Source: Thiotrichaceae bacterium UBA7357 (GTDB lineage: Bacteria > Pseudomonadota > Gammaproteobacteria > Eutrophobiales > Eutrophobiaceae). Taken from it: DNA of 64,000 nt. Positions 7,611 to 16,728 of this stretch are shown one piece after another. Every line of letters starts with the position of its first letter. Position 1 is the first letter of the stretch. The translations under genes were made by a program, and so were the position numbers. The notes below the pieces were generated by a model, which ran no database searches, was not told the origin of the DNA, and saw only the letters and a program-made list of their open reading frames with translations. The stretch is taken from NCBI GenBank assembly GCA_002470825.1, contig DKOR01000023.1:59385-123384 (forward strand), given 5' to 3'.

Positions 7611-8566
7611 GATTCTGCTAGTAGCAGTGCATCAATAAATTCAGCAGCGTTGAATGGTCTTAAATCTTCAATTTGTTCACCAACACCAATGAATCGAATA
7701 GGAATACTCAGTTCATCCGCGAGTGAAAAAACAATCCCTCCTTTTGCAGTCCCGTCAAGTTTTGTTAACACAATACCATCAATACCAATCGCTTCATTGA
7801 ACTGTTTTGCTTGTATTAATGCATTTTGTCCGGTTCCGGCATCTAATATCAGTAGGACTTCTCTCGGTAAGTCATTGTCAAACTTACTACTAACACGGTA
7901 GATCTTTTTCATTTCTTCCATTAGATTATTTTTATTATGCAAACGCCCTGCAGTATCTGCTATGAGAACATCAATATTGTTTGCTCGTGCTGACTCTAAA
8001 GCATCAAAAATAACTGCAGCAGGGTCAGATCCATGCATTTGAGCAATGACAGGTAGGTTATTGAGCTCACCCCAGGTTTGTAGTTGTTCTATAGCTGCGG
8101 CGCGAAAAGTATCCCCGGCGGCCAGCATGACTTTTTTCCCCTCATTCTTTAACAGACTAGCAAGTTTACCGATGGTGGTTGTTTTACCAACACCATTAAC
8201 ACCAACGACCAGTATTAAATGGGGTTTATTCAGAGCTTTAGGTATAGTCAGGGCTTTCTCGACTGGTTTAAGTATAGGCAATAAAATTTTTCTTAACCGA
8301 TCAAGTGGATTTTCTGTCGAACCTTCTTTATATTCAGTTTTTAATAATTGGATGATCTGATCAGTTGTATTAACACCAATGTCTGCAACCAATAAACGAT
8401 TTTCAAGTGCATTAAGAGTGATATCATTGATCAGAGTTTTGTTACGGCTAAAGAATTCTCCAAAAAGACCAGTACGCGTATGTTTCAAACGATCTGAGAG
8501 AGAGAGGTTTTGATTTGGTGGTTTCTCAGGCTTCTTAATGCTGCTTTTTCTTTTTAAGCCAAACAT
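7607..8566 (-). CDS. ftsY: Signal recognition particle receptor FtsY
   Basis: GTPase that docks ribosome-SRP complexes at the inner membrane. The NG domain is complete: P-loop GVNGVGKTTTIGKL, DTFRAAAIEQL, DTAGR, TKLDGTAKGG and the C-terminal GVGEQIEDLRPF. At 319 residues it lacks the long acidic A domain of the E. coli protein; only a short basic N-terminal arm (KRKSSIKKPEKPP) precedes the N domain. First gene of the ftsY-ftsE-ftsX run and divergent from the peptidase gene at 8694. Confidence 0.96.
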   Translation of the reverse strand: MFGLKRKSSIKKPEKPPNQNLSLSDRLKHTRTGLFGEFFSRNKTLINDITLNALENRLLVADIGVNTTDQIIQLLKTEYKEGSTENPLDRLRKILLPILKPVEKALTIPKALNKPHLILVVGVNGVGKTTTIGKLASLLKNEGKKVMLAAGDTFRAAAIEQLQTWGELNNLPVIAQMHGSDPAAVIFDALESARANNIDVLIADTAGRLHNKNNLMEEMKKIYRVSSKFDNDLPREVLLILDAGTGQNALIQAKQFNEAIGIDGIVLTKLDGTAKGGIVFSLADELSIPIRFIGVGEQIEDLRPFNAAEFIDALLLAES

Positions 8567-8693
8567 AAAAGTAAGTTATTTTAGTATGCTGTAAGTAAGT
8601 TGTATTATTCTATCACTAACTTATATCGAACTCATAAAGAGAAATACACTCTATATGTCCTATACCTCAAAATTTAATTAATTATATAAAAAA

Positions 8694-10085
8694 ATGAAAT
8701 ATTCTTGTCTTGTTTTGAAAACCTTGTTCCTAAGTTCAATTATAATCATTCCTGTAATTGTTAATGCAAAAGTTACCGAATTTGAACTAGAAAATGGACT
8801 TAAGCTATTAATAAAAGAAGATCATCGAGCCCCCATTGTTGTAACACAGGTTTGGTATAAGGTTGGAGGTAGTTATGAATATGATGGAATTACTGGTATT
8901 TCGCATGCACTTGAACACATGATGTTTAAGGGTACAGAAAAATTCCCTGATGGTGAATTTTCTCGAATTATTTCTAAGAATGGTGGAAGTGATAATGCTT
9001 TTACTGGCCCAGATTATACTGCATATTTTCAAACATTAGAGAAATCACGTTTGGAAATAAGTTTTAAGTTAGAAGCAGATCGAATGCGTTACTTGACACT
9101 GCCTAAAAAAGAGTTCATCAAAGAGATCGAAGTTGTAAAGGAAGAACGCCGTTGGCGCACAGAAGATAAACCTCAATCGTATGCTTATGAAGTTGCCATG
9201 GCAACAGCATTTCAAACAAGCCCCTATCGTTACCCTGTAGTTGGGTGGATGCAGGACCTTGACAATATGACAATCGAAGATCTGAGCGACTGGTATCAAA
9301 AATGGTATGCGCCAAATAATGCAACATTGGTGGTTGCTGGTGATGTAAACCCAGATGAAGTTTTTGCTCTGGCAAAAAAGTATTTTGGACCGCTACCAAA
9401 AGGTGAGTCTATTATAGTTAAGACCCTTGATGAGGTAGAACAGAAAGGGGAAAAACGCGTAAAGATCAAACGTCCAGCAGAACTATCTTATTTAATGATG
9501 CTCTATAAGACACCTGTCCTTTCACCGGGAAGTGAAAAACAAGAAAACCATAATTGGGAGCCCTATGCATTAGAAGTATTGGCAGGAATTCTTGATGGTG
9601 GCAGTAGTGCGCGAATTGCTAGTAGATTGGTACGAGGTAGTGAGGTTGCTGCTGGTGCAAGCGCAGGATATCGAATGGTCTCTAGATTGAACAATTTATT
9701 CATTATGTCGGGTACTCCTTCTAAAAGTAAATCAGTAGGAGAGCTAGAAGCAGCATTACGCAATGAGATAAAAGATTTGCAAAGTAATCTTGTCACGAAA
9801 GAAGAGTTACAACGTGTTAAAGCGCGAGTTATTTCAAGTGATGTTTATGAAAAAGATTCTGTATTTTATCAAGGAATGATACTCGGCACACTAGAGACAG
9901 TAGGTTTGTCCTGGCGTTTTGCAGATATATATGTTGAAAGCATTAAGACAGTAACTGCAGAACAAGTAATGGACGTAGCAAAAAAATATTTAGTTGATGA
10001 TCGGCTTACAGTTGCAGAACTTGATCCATTACCTATTGTCGAGCAACCTAGATACCCAAAAGGAGGTAGTTCACGTGCTCATTAA
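8694..10085 (+). CDS. M16 family zinc metallopeptidase (PqqL/processing-peptidase type), active subunit
   Basis: Secreted zinc peptidase of 463 residues. A signal peptide covers about 1-25 (hydrophobic LFLSSIIIIPVIV then NAKV). The inverted zinc motif HALEH is at 71-75, with the downstream conserved glutamate in the EIEVVKEERRW helix. The next gene, an inactive homologue, overlaps its end by 11 bases; such pairs form heterodimeric periplasmic peptidases in gammaproteobacteria. Substrate unknown. The upstream 127 bases are shared with divergent ftsY. Confidence 0.9.
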   Translation: MKYSCLVLKTLFLSSIIIIPVIVNAKVTEFELENGLKLLIKEDHRAPIVVTQVWYKVGGSYEYDGITGISHALEHMMFKGTEKFPDGEFSRIISKNGGSDNAFTGPDYTAYFQTLEKSRLEISFKLEADRMRYLTLPKKEFIKEIEVVKEERRWRTEDKPQSYAYEVAMATAFQTSPYRYPVVGWMQDLDNMTIEDLSDWYQKWYAPNNATLVVAGDVNPDEVFALAKKYFGPLPKGESIIVKTLDEVEQKGEKRVKIKRPAELSYLMMLYKTPVLSPGSEKQENHNWEPYALEVLAGILDGGSSARIASRLVRGSEVAAGASAGYRMVSRLNNLFIMSGTPSKSKSVGELEAALRNEIKDLQSNLVTKEELQRVKARVISSDVYEKDSVFYQGMILGTLETVGLSWRFADIYVESIKTVTAEQVMDVAKKYLVDDRLTVAELDPLPIVEQPRYPKGGSSRAH

Positions 10086-11406
10086 AGTAACGATTAGCAT
10101 TTTTTTTAGTTTCTTGCTGCTTATAAATGGGTCTATTCAAGCATCACCCACAATTGAAACCTGGAAGACTAGTAGTGGAGCAGAGGTTTTCTATGTCTAT
10201 GCTCCCGAGCTACCCATGGTTGACATGCAAGTTGTCTTTGATGCAGGCAGTAGTCGTGATGGACAGTTATTAGGTATTGCTGCACTGACTAATAGTTTAT
10301 TGGATCAGGGTGCTGCAGGAATGGATGTTGATGAAGTTAGTAAGGGTTTTGAATCACTTGGCGCCATTTTCGGAGCGAATGTTGGTTATGATTCTGCTTC
10401 AGTACAATTACGATCTTTAACAGACGAATCATTATTGCTTGCTGCTCTTGAAAACTTGAAAAAAGTTATTTCAACTCCAGAATTTCCTGAAGAGGCTATA
10501 GAGAGACTACGCGCTCAGACATTGATTAGCTTACAAGCTAAAAAACAGAATCCAAGTGCTTTAGCAAGAGATGCATTTATGAATGCCGTTTATCAATCTC
10601 ATCCTTATGCCCAGCCAAGTATAGGAACAGAAGAATCTATAGCCGGAATCAAACGTAAAGATATCGAGTCATTTTATAAGCAACATTATGTTTCTAATAA
10701 TGCGATGGTTGCTATAGTTGGAGCTGTACATAGAGAACGAGCAGAGATAATTGCTGAAGATGTGCTAAGCAAACTTGATAAAGGTCAGAAAGCTAAGACA
10801 TTACAGAGTGTTAATATTTTGGAAGCTGCTAAAAAAGTATTCATTGAACATCCATCTGCACAAACACATATTCTTGTTGGCCAGGCAGGACTTAAACGTG
10901 GTGATCAGGATTATTTTCCGCTTTATGTTGGTAATCATGTATTAGGTGGTGGTGGTATGGTGTCACGTCTTTTTGCGGAGGTGCGTGAAAAAAGGGGGTT
11001 GTCTTATAGCGCTTATAGTTATTTTTCGCCAATGAGGTTTGAAGGTCCTTTCATTGCAGGATTACAAACTAAGACAGGACAAGTTGATGAAGCATTGTCT
11101 GTATTAATGGAAAATATTAATCTTTACATAGAAAATGGACCAACTGAAGAAGAGTTAATCGCTTCTAAGAGAAATATTACTGGTGGTTCTCCATTGCGTG
11201 TAGACAGTAATGGAAAAATTCTGAATTATGTCGTTGCCATTGGATATTATAAACTGCCACTAGATTATCTTGAAACCTTCAACGCTAAGGTTGATGCTGT
11301 TACGATTAATCAAATAAAAGACGCTTTTAAACGACGCTTAATACCAGATAAGTTAGTTACTGTTATGGTGGGTGCAATCGTTGAAGGGTTGAACAAAGGA
11401 CCTTGA
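10075..11406 (+). CDS. M16 family peptidase-like protein, non-catalytic partner
   Basis: Best start is the GTG at 10075, preceded at 10061-10067 by AGGAGGT. An ATG at 9994 is in frame but lies deep in the previous gene and would put 27 odd residues before the signal peptide. From the GTG, the product (443 aa) begins MLIKVTISIFFSFLLL with a SIQASP cleavage region. It has the two-half M16 fold but where the partner has HxxEH it reads ALTNSLLDQGA, so it lacks the zinc ligands. The C-terminal half has GGGGMVSRLFAEVREKRGLSYS, a substrate-binding segment typical of the inactive subunit. It is translationally coupled to the active subunit. Confidence 0.88.
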   Translation: MLIKVTISIFFSFLLLINGSIQASPTIETWKTSSGAEVFYVYAPELPMVDMQVVFDAGSSRDGQLLGIAALTNSLLDQGAAGMDVDEVSKGFESLGAIFGANVGYDSASVQLRSLTDESLLLAALENLKKVISTPEFPEEAIERLRAQTLISLQAKKQNPSALARDAFMNAVYQSHPYAQPSIGTEESIAGIKRKDIESFYKQHYVSNNAMVAIVGAVHRERAEIIAEDVLSKLDKGQKAKTLQSVNILEAAKKVFIEHPSAQTHILVGQAGLKRGDQDYFPLYVGNHVLGGGGMVSRLFAEVREKRGLSYSAYSYFSPMRFEGPFIAGLQTKTGQVDEALSVLMENINLYIENGPTEEELIASKRNITGGSPLRVDSNGKILNYVVAIGYYKLPLDYLETFNAKVDAVTINQIKDAFKRRLIPDKLVTVMVGAIVEGLNKGP

Positions 11407-11412
11407 GTAATA

Positions 11413-11958
11413 GTGTCGATCAGCAAAATCCGTATTATTGCTGGTAAATGGCGCGGAAGAAAACTCAATGTAATTAATTTGCCAGCTTTACGACCGACAT
11501 CTGATCGTGTTCGCGAAACGCTCTTTAATTGGTTACAACAAGATATTGTTGGAGCACATTGTCTAGATCTTTTTTCTGGAACAGGTGCCCTTGGTTTTGA
11601 GGCTTTGTCGCGTGGTGCGGGAGAAGTTATTATGATCGAGTCTAACCCAAAAATTGTTGAATCGTTAAGAAATCATGCAAGAATGTTAGGGAGTGAAAGT
11701 CATACAATTAAACTTGTTGATGCAATGAGCTGGGTTAGGCAGAGCATAAAACAATTTGATATAATTTTTCTTGATCCTCCATTTGGGAAGGATTACTTAG
11801 AACCGTGTTTAGAAGCAATTAGTGAAGAAATGCTATTAAAACCCAAAGGCTTGGTTTACGTTGAATCTGAAAGAAAAATAGTTTTGCCGAGTGGTTGGAA
11901 GATTAAGAAAAAAACGAAGGCAGGTAATGTACAATCTATGCTTATAGAGACTATTTAA
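11413..11958 (+). CDS. rsmD: 16S rRNA (guanine966-N2)-methyltransferase RsmD
   Basis: Methylates G966 of 16S rRNA during small-subunit assembly. 181 residues, starting at a GTG. Motifs are IIAGKWRGRKL at the N-terminus, RPTSDRVRETLFNWL, motif I DLFSGTGALGFEALSRGA, and the catalytic DPPFG (motif IV). It sits 6 bases after the second M16 gene and 51 bases before coaD, the usual rsmD-coaD pairing of gammaproteobacteria. Confidence 0.94.
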   Translation: MSISKIRIIAGKWRGRKLNVINLPALRPTSDRVRETLFNWLQQDIVGAHCLDLFSGTGALGFEALSRGAGEVIMIESNPKIVESLRNHARMLGSESHTIKLVDAMSWVRQSIKQFDIIFLDPPFGKDYLEPCLEAISEEMLLKPKGLVYVESERKIVLPSGWKIKKKTKAGNVQSMLIETI

Positions 11959-12009
11959 TATGTGCTATTTTAAATATGAATTTATTAATCTGTCTAATAA
12001 GGGACTGAA

Positions 12010-12486
12010 ATGGTAACGGCAATTTATCCAGGTACATTTGATCCAATTACAAAAGGGCATGCAGATATTACACGGCGTGCGGCTAAACTGTTTGATGAGG
12101 TTATTATCGCTGTTGCTGACGCGACAAGTAAGAAAACTCTTTTTACCATTCAAGAACGTGTTGAATTTGCAAGAGATGTGTTGTCTGATATGAAGAATGT
12201 TCAAGTAATTCCTTTTCGTGTACTAGCAACAGACCTTGCATACGAAAAAAAAGCTAGTGTAATCGTTCGAGGCATTCGTGCTGTATCTGATTTTGATTAT
12301 GAATTTCAGATGGCCGGCATGAATAGACAGTTAAATTCAAGTATTGAAACTGTGTTTTTAACACCGGCAGAAAATTTAGCTTGCACAACATCGAGTCTTG
12401 TACGAGAGATAGCTTCACTGCATGGCGATGTTAGTTTATTTGTGGATTCAATAGTTGTCACTGCATTAAAAAACAAATTTTCCTAA
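12010..12486 (+). CDS. coaD: Phosphopantetheine adenylyltransferase CoaD
   Basis: Penultimate step of coenzyme A synthesis: 4'-phosphopantetheine plus ATP to dephospho-CoA. 158 residues, normal for the family. The nucleotidyltransferase motif GTFDPITKGHADI is near the N-terminus, VRGIRAVSDFDYE in the middle and the TTSSLVREIA motif near the end. Another CoA-pathway gene, coaBC, is at 22.8 kb. Confidence 0.96.
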   Translation: MVTAIYPGTFDPITKGHADITRRAAKLFDEVIIAVADATSKKTLFTIQERVEFARDVLSDMKNVQVIPFRVLATDLAYEKKASVIVRGIRAVSDFDYEFQMAGMNRQLNSSIETVFLTPAENLACTTSSLVREIASLHGDVSLFVDSIVVTALKNKFS

Positions 12487-12503
12487 CTCTTTAAGCAATA
12501 GAT

Positions 12504-14189
12504 GTGATAAAGATAATTAGAGTATTTTTTTCATTTCTAAGCGTTTTAATCCTTAGTACTGCTTATTGCGCCGCAGAATCGAAGCAAGCTGCGATTGCAA
12601 GCGCACACCCTTTAGCAACTCAAGTAGGCATTAATATTTTAAGGCAAGGAGGTAATGCTTTTGATGCCGCGGCTGCAATAACGGCATCATTAGCAGTCGT
12701 TGAGCCATACAGTTCTGGTCTTGGTGGAGGTGCTTTTTGGTTGTTACATCGCTCATCTGATAATAAACAGATCATGATCGACGGTCGCGAAAAAGCTCCT
12801 ATGCTTAGTACTCATGATATGTATTTGGATAAAGCGGGAGATGTTATTGAGGGTTTGTCATTGAATGGGCCTAAAGCCGCAGGTATCCCGGGTGTTCCCG
12901 CAGGGATAGAACACCTTGTGCAAAACTATGGCCGTCTGTCGCTAAAACAAGTTCTCACGCCGGCAATTGAGCAAGCACAAAAAGGTTTTACTGTGTCAGA
13001 GCGTTATCAAAAATTAATGAGTTATAGAAAAGATGTTGTTAGGCAATACCCAAGTGCGGCAAAAATATTTCTTAATAAACACAAAGTTCCTGCTATAGGC
13101 GAATTGATTGTCCAAAAAGATTTAGCGAAAACACTAGCAGCATTGGCGACTTTTGGACGCAAGGGCTTTTATCAAGGACCTATAGCAAAACAGATGGTCT
13201 CTAGTGTTATAAATAATGGTGGTATTTGGCAATTAGAAGACCTTAGAGAGTATCAGGTCATTGAACGAGAACCCATTATATTAAATTACAATGGTATTAA
13301 AATTATATCAGCACCACCACCTTCTTCGGGTGGAATCGTTATGGGGCAAGCGCTAAATATTTTAGAACAATACAATTTAGAAGAATTTGATTCTATAACA
13401 CGCAAACACCTTGTTATTGAAGCTATGCGACGGGCTTATCGTGATCGAGCAGCTTATCTAGGCGATGCTGATTTTATTGATATTCCTGTGGAACGATTAC
13501 TAGACAAAAATTATGCCGAGGGTCTTGCTTTAACAATAGATTTAAAACGTGCAACACCCAGTGGCAAATTAAGTAATATTGCAACAATAGAACAGAAGGG
13601 TACTGATACAACTCATTTTTCAGTCGTAGATAAGGAGGGTAATCGGGTTTCAGCAACCTTGAGTATTAACCTGCCATTTGGTTCTGGATTTGTGGCTGAT
13701 GGTACAGGGGTACTCTTGAATAACGAAATGGATGATTTTTCTGTGAAGCCATTAACAGCTAATTCTTATGGCCTAGTCGGTGATCATGCTAACTCTATTG
13801 TACCGAATAAACGTCCATTATCCAGCATGACACCAACATTTCTCGAAACAGATGATCGAATTGCAGTGTTAGGCACGCCCGGTGGTAGTCGTATTATTAG
13901 TATGGTCTTGTTGGGCGTTTTGAATTTTGCTGAGGGAAAGACACCTAATTCTTGGGTGAATTTATCACGCTATCACCATCAATATTTGCCTGATCAAGTG
14001 GAATTTGAACAAGGAGGTTTAAGCGACGCTGAACAGGTTGCGCTTAAAGATAAAGGCCACATACTTAAAGAAAAAAATCGTCGCTATGGCAACATGCAGG
14101 CAATAATGATCTGGAAAAGTAAAGAACTAATTTTTGCTGCTAGTGATCCTCGTGGAGAAGGTAGCGCAAAAGTTTTTTATTACCCTTAA
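12504..14189 (+). CDS. ggt: Gamma-glutamyltransferase (glutathione hydrolase)
   Basis: Periplasmic N-terminal-nucleophile enzyme that cleaves glutathione. 561 residues from a GTG start, with a signal peptide in about 1-24 (FFSFLSVLILSTAYCAA). The autoprocessing site is DTTHFSV with nucleophile T369. Oxyanion and substrate residues are visible as RPLSSMTPTF and GTPGGSRI, and the N-terminal half has the GGNAFDAAAA and GLGGGAFW signatures. The stop overlaps the stop of the convergent SUMF1-domain gene on a shared TTAA. With gshA at 54.7 kb and the GST at 2.6 kb this gives a glutathione economy. Confidence 0.93.
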   Translation: MIKIIRVFFSFLSVLILSTAYCAAESKQAAIASAHPLATQVGINILRQGGNAFDAAAAITASLAVVEPYSSGLGGGAFWLLHRSSDNKQIMIDGREKAPMLSTHDMYLDKAGDVIEGLSLNGPKAAGIPGVPAGIEHLVQNYGRLSLKQVLTPAIEQAQKGFTVSERYQKLMSYRKDVVRQYPSAAKIFLNKHKVPAIGELIVQKDLAKTLAALATFGRKGFYQGPIAKQMVSSVINNGGIWQLEDLREYQVIEREPIILNYNGIKIISAPPPSSGGIVMGQALNILEQYNLEEFDSITRKHLVIEAMRRAYRDRAAYLGDADFIDIPVERLLDKNYAEGLALTIDLKRATPSGKLSNIATIEQKGTDTTHFSVVDKEGNRVSATLSINLPFGSGFVADGTGVLLNNEMDDFSVKPLTANSYGLVGDHANSIVPNKRPLSSMTPTFLETDDRIAVLGTPGGSRIISMVLLGVLNFAEGKTPNSWVNLSRYHHQYLPDQVEFEQGGLSDAEQVALKDKGHILKEKNRRYGNMQAIMIWKSKELIFAASDPRGEGSAKVFYYP

Positions 14190-15523
14190 TCTTGCTGTGA
14201 GTTTATATTTAAAGATGTACTTGTATTCCTGAGGAGACGAAACCCCAGGTTGAAGCTGCGATAAGTTTGCATATACCAGTAACGATTTGCTGAACGAACT
14301 CCCAAAGGGATATTATACCAAGATCCACCTCGTGTTACTCGATATTCGCATTTAGTATTTTTGAATACCTCACCATTGCTTGGAGCATTATAGTAGCCAG
14401 ATTTCCAACAATCCTCTACCCACTCCCATACATTTCCGTGCATATCATATAGACCAAAAAGACTTGCTTTATATTTTCCTACCTTTGATGATTTTGCTTC
14501 ACCATCGTTACAAGGTGCACTTCTCCAGCCATAGCGATTGATGTTTTTACCAACTTCATCATAAACATTGGCATAGAGACATAAATCTGATTTTGAATTA
14601 CCAAAATGGTAATCGGTTGTGCTACCGGAGCGTGCGGCATACTCCCACTGTGCTTCTGATGGGAGACTATAGTTACTGCTAGTTTCTTTATTAATCCAGT
14701 CAATGTAAGCATATGCATCATTCAAGCTGACACATACTACAGGATGATTTTCTGACTGAGTATAGCTAGGATTACGCCAAGTTAACCCTTCTTTTTGGCC
14801 AAAATCAACACCATCGCCGTCGCCAAAACAACCCTTATTATTGCCGGCATCTGTTTCTGCATCGGTCAGATAACCTGTAGCCTCAATAAACTTTCTGAAC
14901 TGACCAATGGTAACCTCATATTTCCCAATTTCAAAAGACGAGACGGTAACAATATGCAGTGGCTTCTCATCTGTTCTCCCCTCCAATGTTCCCATGAGAA
15001 ATGATCCGCCAGGGATTGTCACCATAGCACCTGCTAAATTGTGTTCTTTCGTTTTACCTAATTCCTCCGGGATCGCTTTTAACTTCTTCTCAAGCAATTT
15101 CTCAGCGTCAGTTGTTGCGATAGCATCAGGGTGTACTTTACGTATTATTTTAAGATGTTCTTTTACACCTATAAAATCTCCGACATTGAGTGCTGTCTGT
15201 AATGCTTCAATATTTATATTTAAGATTTTAGATAAAATTCGGGCTGCCGCCATGTTATTGCTATCCTCTTCCAGTATTTTTTTTACTTTTTCATAGGCAT
15301 TTCTTCCAACTGGCTCGGTATGACGATCCATCTCAACATCTTTTTCGGCAGCCGCCAACAAGCCTAATATTGTTAGTGAATCCAGGTCTTCATGTTCATC
15401 TATTGTTAGCTCCACTGCGAAAACATTCGTGACTGAAAATATAACTAGTATTGAGACTAGGAAAAAGACACTAAAACTGTTTATTTTAAGTAGTGATGCT
15501 GCAAAAGTGTGTTGATTTATCAT
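14186..15523 (-). CDS. SUMF1/FGE-sulfatase-domain protein, exported, without catalytic cysteines
   Basis: 445 residues. An N-terminal hydrophobic segment (about 16-36) ends in NVFA, indicating export. A helical region of about 100 residues (TIDEHEDLDSL... to ...EELGKTK) precedes the SUMF1 domain, which starts at MVTIPGGSFLMGT and ends at NLGFRLLRN. Domain markers are EKPLHIVTVSSFEIGKYEVT, HPVVCVSLNDAYAYIDW, LPSEAQWEYAAR and DMHGNVWEWVEDCW. In true formylglycine-generating enzymes two cysteines lie between GGS and NLGFR; here that stretch reads SWYNIPLGVRSANRYWYM and has none, so sulfatase activation is unlikely. A structural or ligand-binding role is inferred. Confidence 0.85.
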   Translation of the reverse strand: MINQHTFAASLLKINSFSVFFLVSILVIFSVTNVFAVELTIDEHEDLDSLTILGLLAAAEKDVEMDRHTEPVGRNAYEKVKKILEEDSNNMAAARILSKILNINIEALQTALNVGDFIGVKEHLKIIRKVHPDAIATTDAEKLLEKKLKAIPEELGKTKEHNLAGAMVTIPGGSFLMGTLEGRTDEKPLHIVTVSSFEIGKYEVTIGQFRKFIEATGYLTDAETDAGNNKGCFGDGDGVDFGQKEGLTWRNPSYTQSENHPVVCVSLNDAYAYIDWINKETSSNYSLPSEAQWEYAARSGSTTDYHFGNSKSDLCLYANVYDEVGKNINRYGWRSAPCNDGEAKSSKVGKYKASLFGLYDMHGNVWEWVEDCWKSGYYNAPSNGEVFKNTKCEYRVTRGGSWYNIPLGVRSANRYWYMQTYRSFNLGFRLLRNTSTSLNINSQQD

Positions 15524-15896
15524 GAGTTATGTATCTTTAATATTTTTTGAATGATATGAATTTCCGTGAGATTCGTGACATAGCTTTTTATATTAAGTTT
15601 AATCTTTTAGGTAATATTTTTAAAATCTGTGTATTCATGAATATTATTTAAACCAAATTTTGGTTTCATTACCTGATTGGTACCCATCGTTATGATTCAG
15701 TATTATATCCATTGATGCATGATAACAAAAAAAACATTTAGTTTTTTAAGACAATCTTGTTATCAACTACCAATTGTATCATTAGTCTAGTAATCGAGAG
15801 CTTAGTACGTTGTCTCGACCTTTTCATGTTTATCTTCTTGACAGTTTTTAAATAATTAACAATATTTGATAAGTTTTGTTTAGACTATTTAAACAT
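15524..15896. other. 373-base spacer between mutM and the SUMF1-domain gene
   Basis: Holds the mutM 3' end and the presumed promoter of the SUMF1-domain gene, both transcribed on the minus strand. I see no open frame and only a weak AT-rich palindrome just after mutM. No conserved regulatory motif recognised. Confidence 0.5.
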
Positions 15897-16712
15897 TTAT
15901 GTTTGACAATTTCTGCAATAAAACGTTGACCGTTGCCCTAAGCGAATTACTTTGATGGGCATTTCACAAGAACTACAGGGACGACCTGCCCTATCGTAAA
16001 CTTGCAATTCATTTTTAAAATAACCAGGTTTGCCTTCACCGTTGATAAAATCACGTATTGTGGTGCCACCTTTTTTAATGGCTTGTGACAATACGTTTTT
16101 AATTTCAACAACGAGCCTTTTATATCTTGTTTTTGAAATTTCCCCAGCCCTTTTTGTTGGCCTGATCCCTGCTTGGAAAAGGGCTTCATTCGCATAGATA
16201 TTTCCTATACCAACAACTATACAACTATCCATGATGAAATTCTTAATAGGCTTAGTTCGCTTCCTTGACTGGGCATATAAATAATCAGCCTGAAACTCAT
16301 AAGTTAATGGCTCGGGACCTAGGTGACTCAACAGTATATGTTTCATTGGATCATGTTTAGTCCAGAGTATAGAGCCAAACTTTCTTGGATCTCGGTAACG
16401 CAGTATATGACCAGACTTAAAGATAATATCAACATGATCATGTTTTCCAGGTGCTTGCATATCTTTCACGATCCTTAAGCTACCAGACATCCCGAGATGC
16501 AAAATCATACAGCCATTATCTGTGTAGAAAAGTAGATATTTTGCACGACGATTGAGTTTTGTAATTAATTGATTTTTGAGTGATCGTTTCAAGCCTGTTG
16601 GGATAGGCCAACGTAGCTGACGCTCACGAAGAACAATCTTTTTTACAACCTCACCTACAATGAATGGAGAGATCCCTTGACGGGTTGTTTCGACCTCAGG
16701 GAGTTCGGGCAT
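15897..16712 (-). CDS. mutM: Formamidopyrimidine-DNA glycosylase (Fpg/MutM)
   Basis: Removes 8-oxoguanine and formamidopyrimidines, with AP-lyase activity. 271 residues. It begins M-PELPEVET, the catalytic N-terminal proline and glutamate, and contains the helix-two-turn-helix stretch GIGNIYANEALF. It ends with the zinc finger CSSC...CRNC around residues 246-269 and the catalytic lysine in GRRAKYLLF-type context (NRRAKYLLFY). It starts 16 bases after the DUF4340 gene stop, so it may be read with the upstream exporter operon. mutY at 62.6 kb completes the 8-oxoG defence. Confidence 0.95.
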   Translation of the reverse strand: MPELPEVETTRQGISPFIVGEVVKKIVLRERQLRWPIPTGLKRSLKNQLITKLNRRAKYLLFYTDNGCMILHLGMSGSLRIVKDMQAPGKHDHVDIIFKSGHILRYRDPRKFGSILWTKHDPMKHILLSHLGPEPLTYEFQADYLYAQSRKRTKPIKNFIMDSCIVVGIGNIYANEALFQAGIRPTKRAGEISKTRYKRLVVEIKNVLSQAIKKGGTTIRDFINGEGKPGYFKNELQVYDRAGRPCSSCEMPIKVIRLGQRSTFYCRNCQT

Positions 16713-16728
16713 AAGTTTTTAATAAAGC

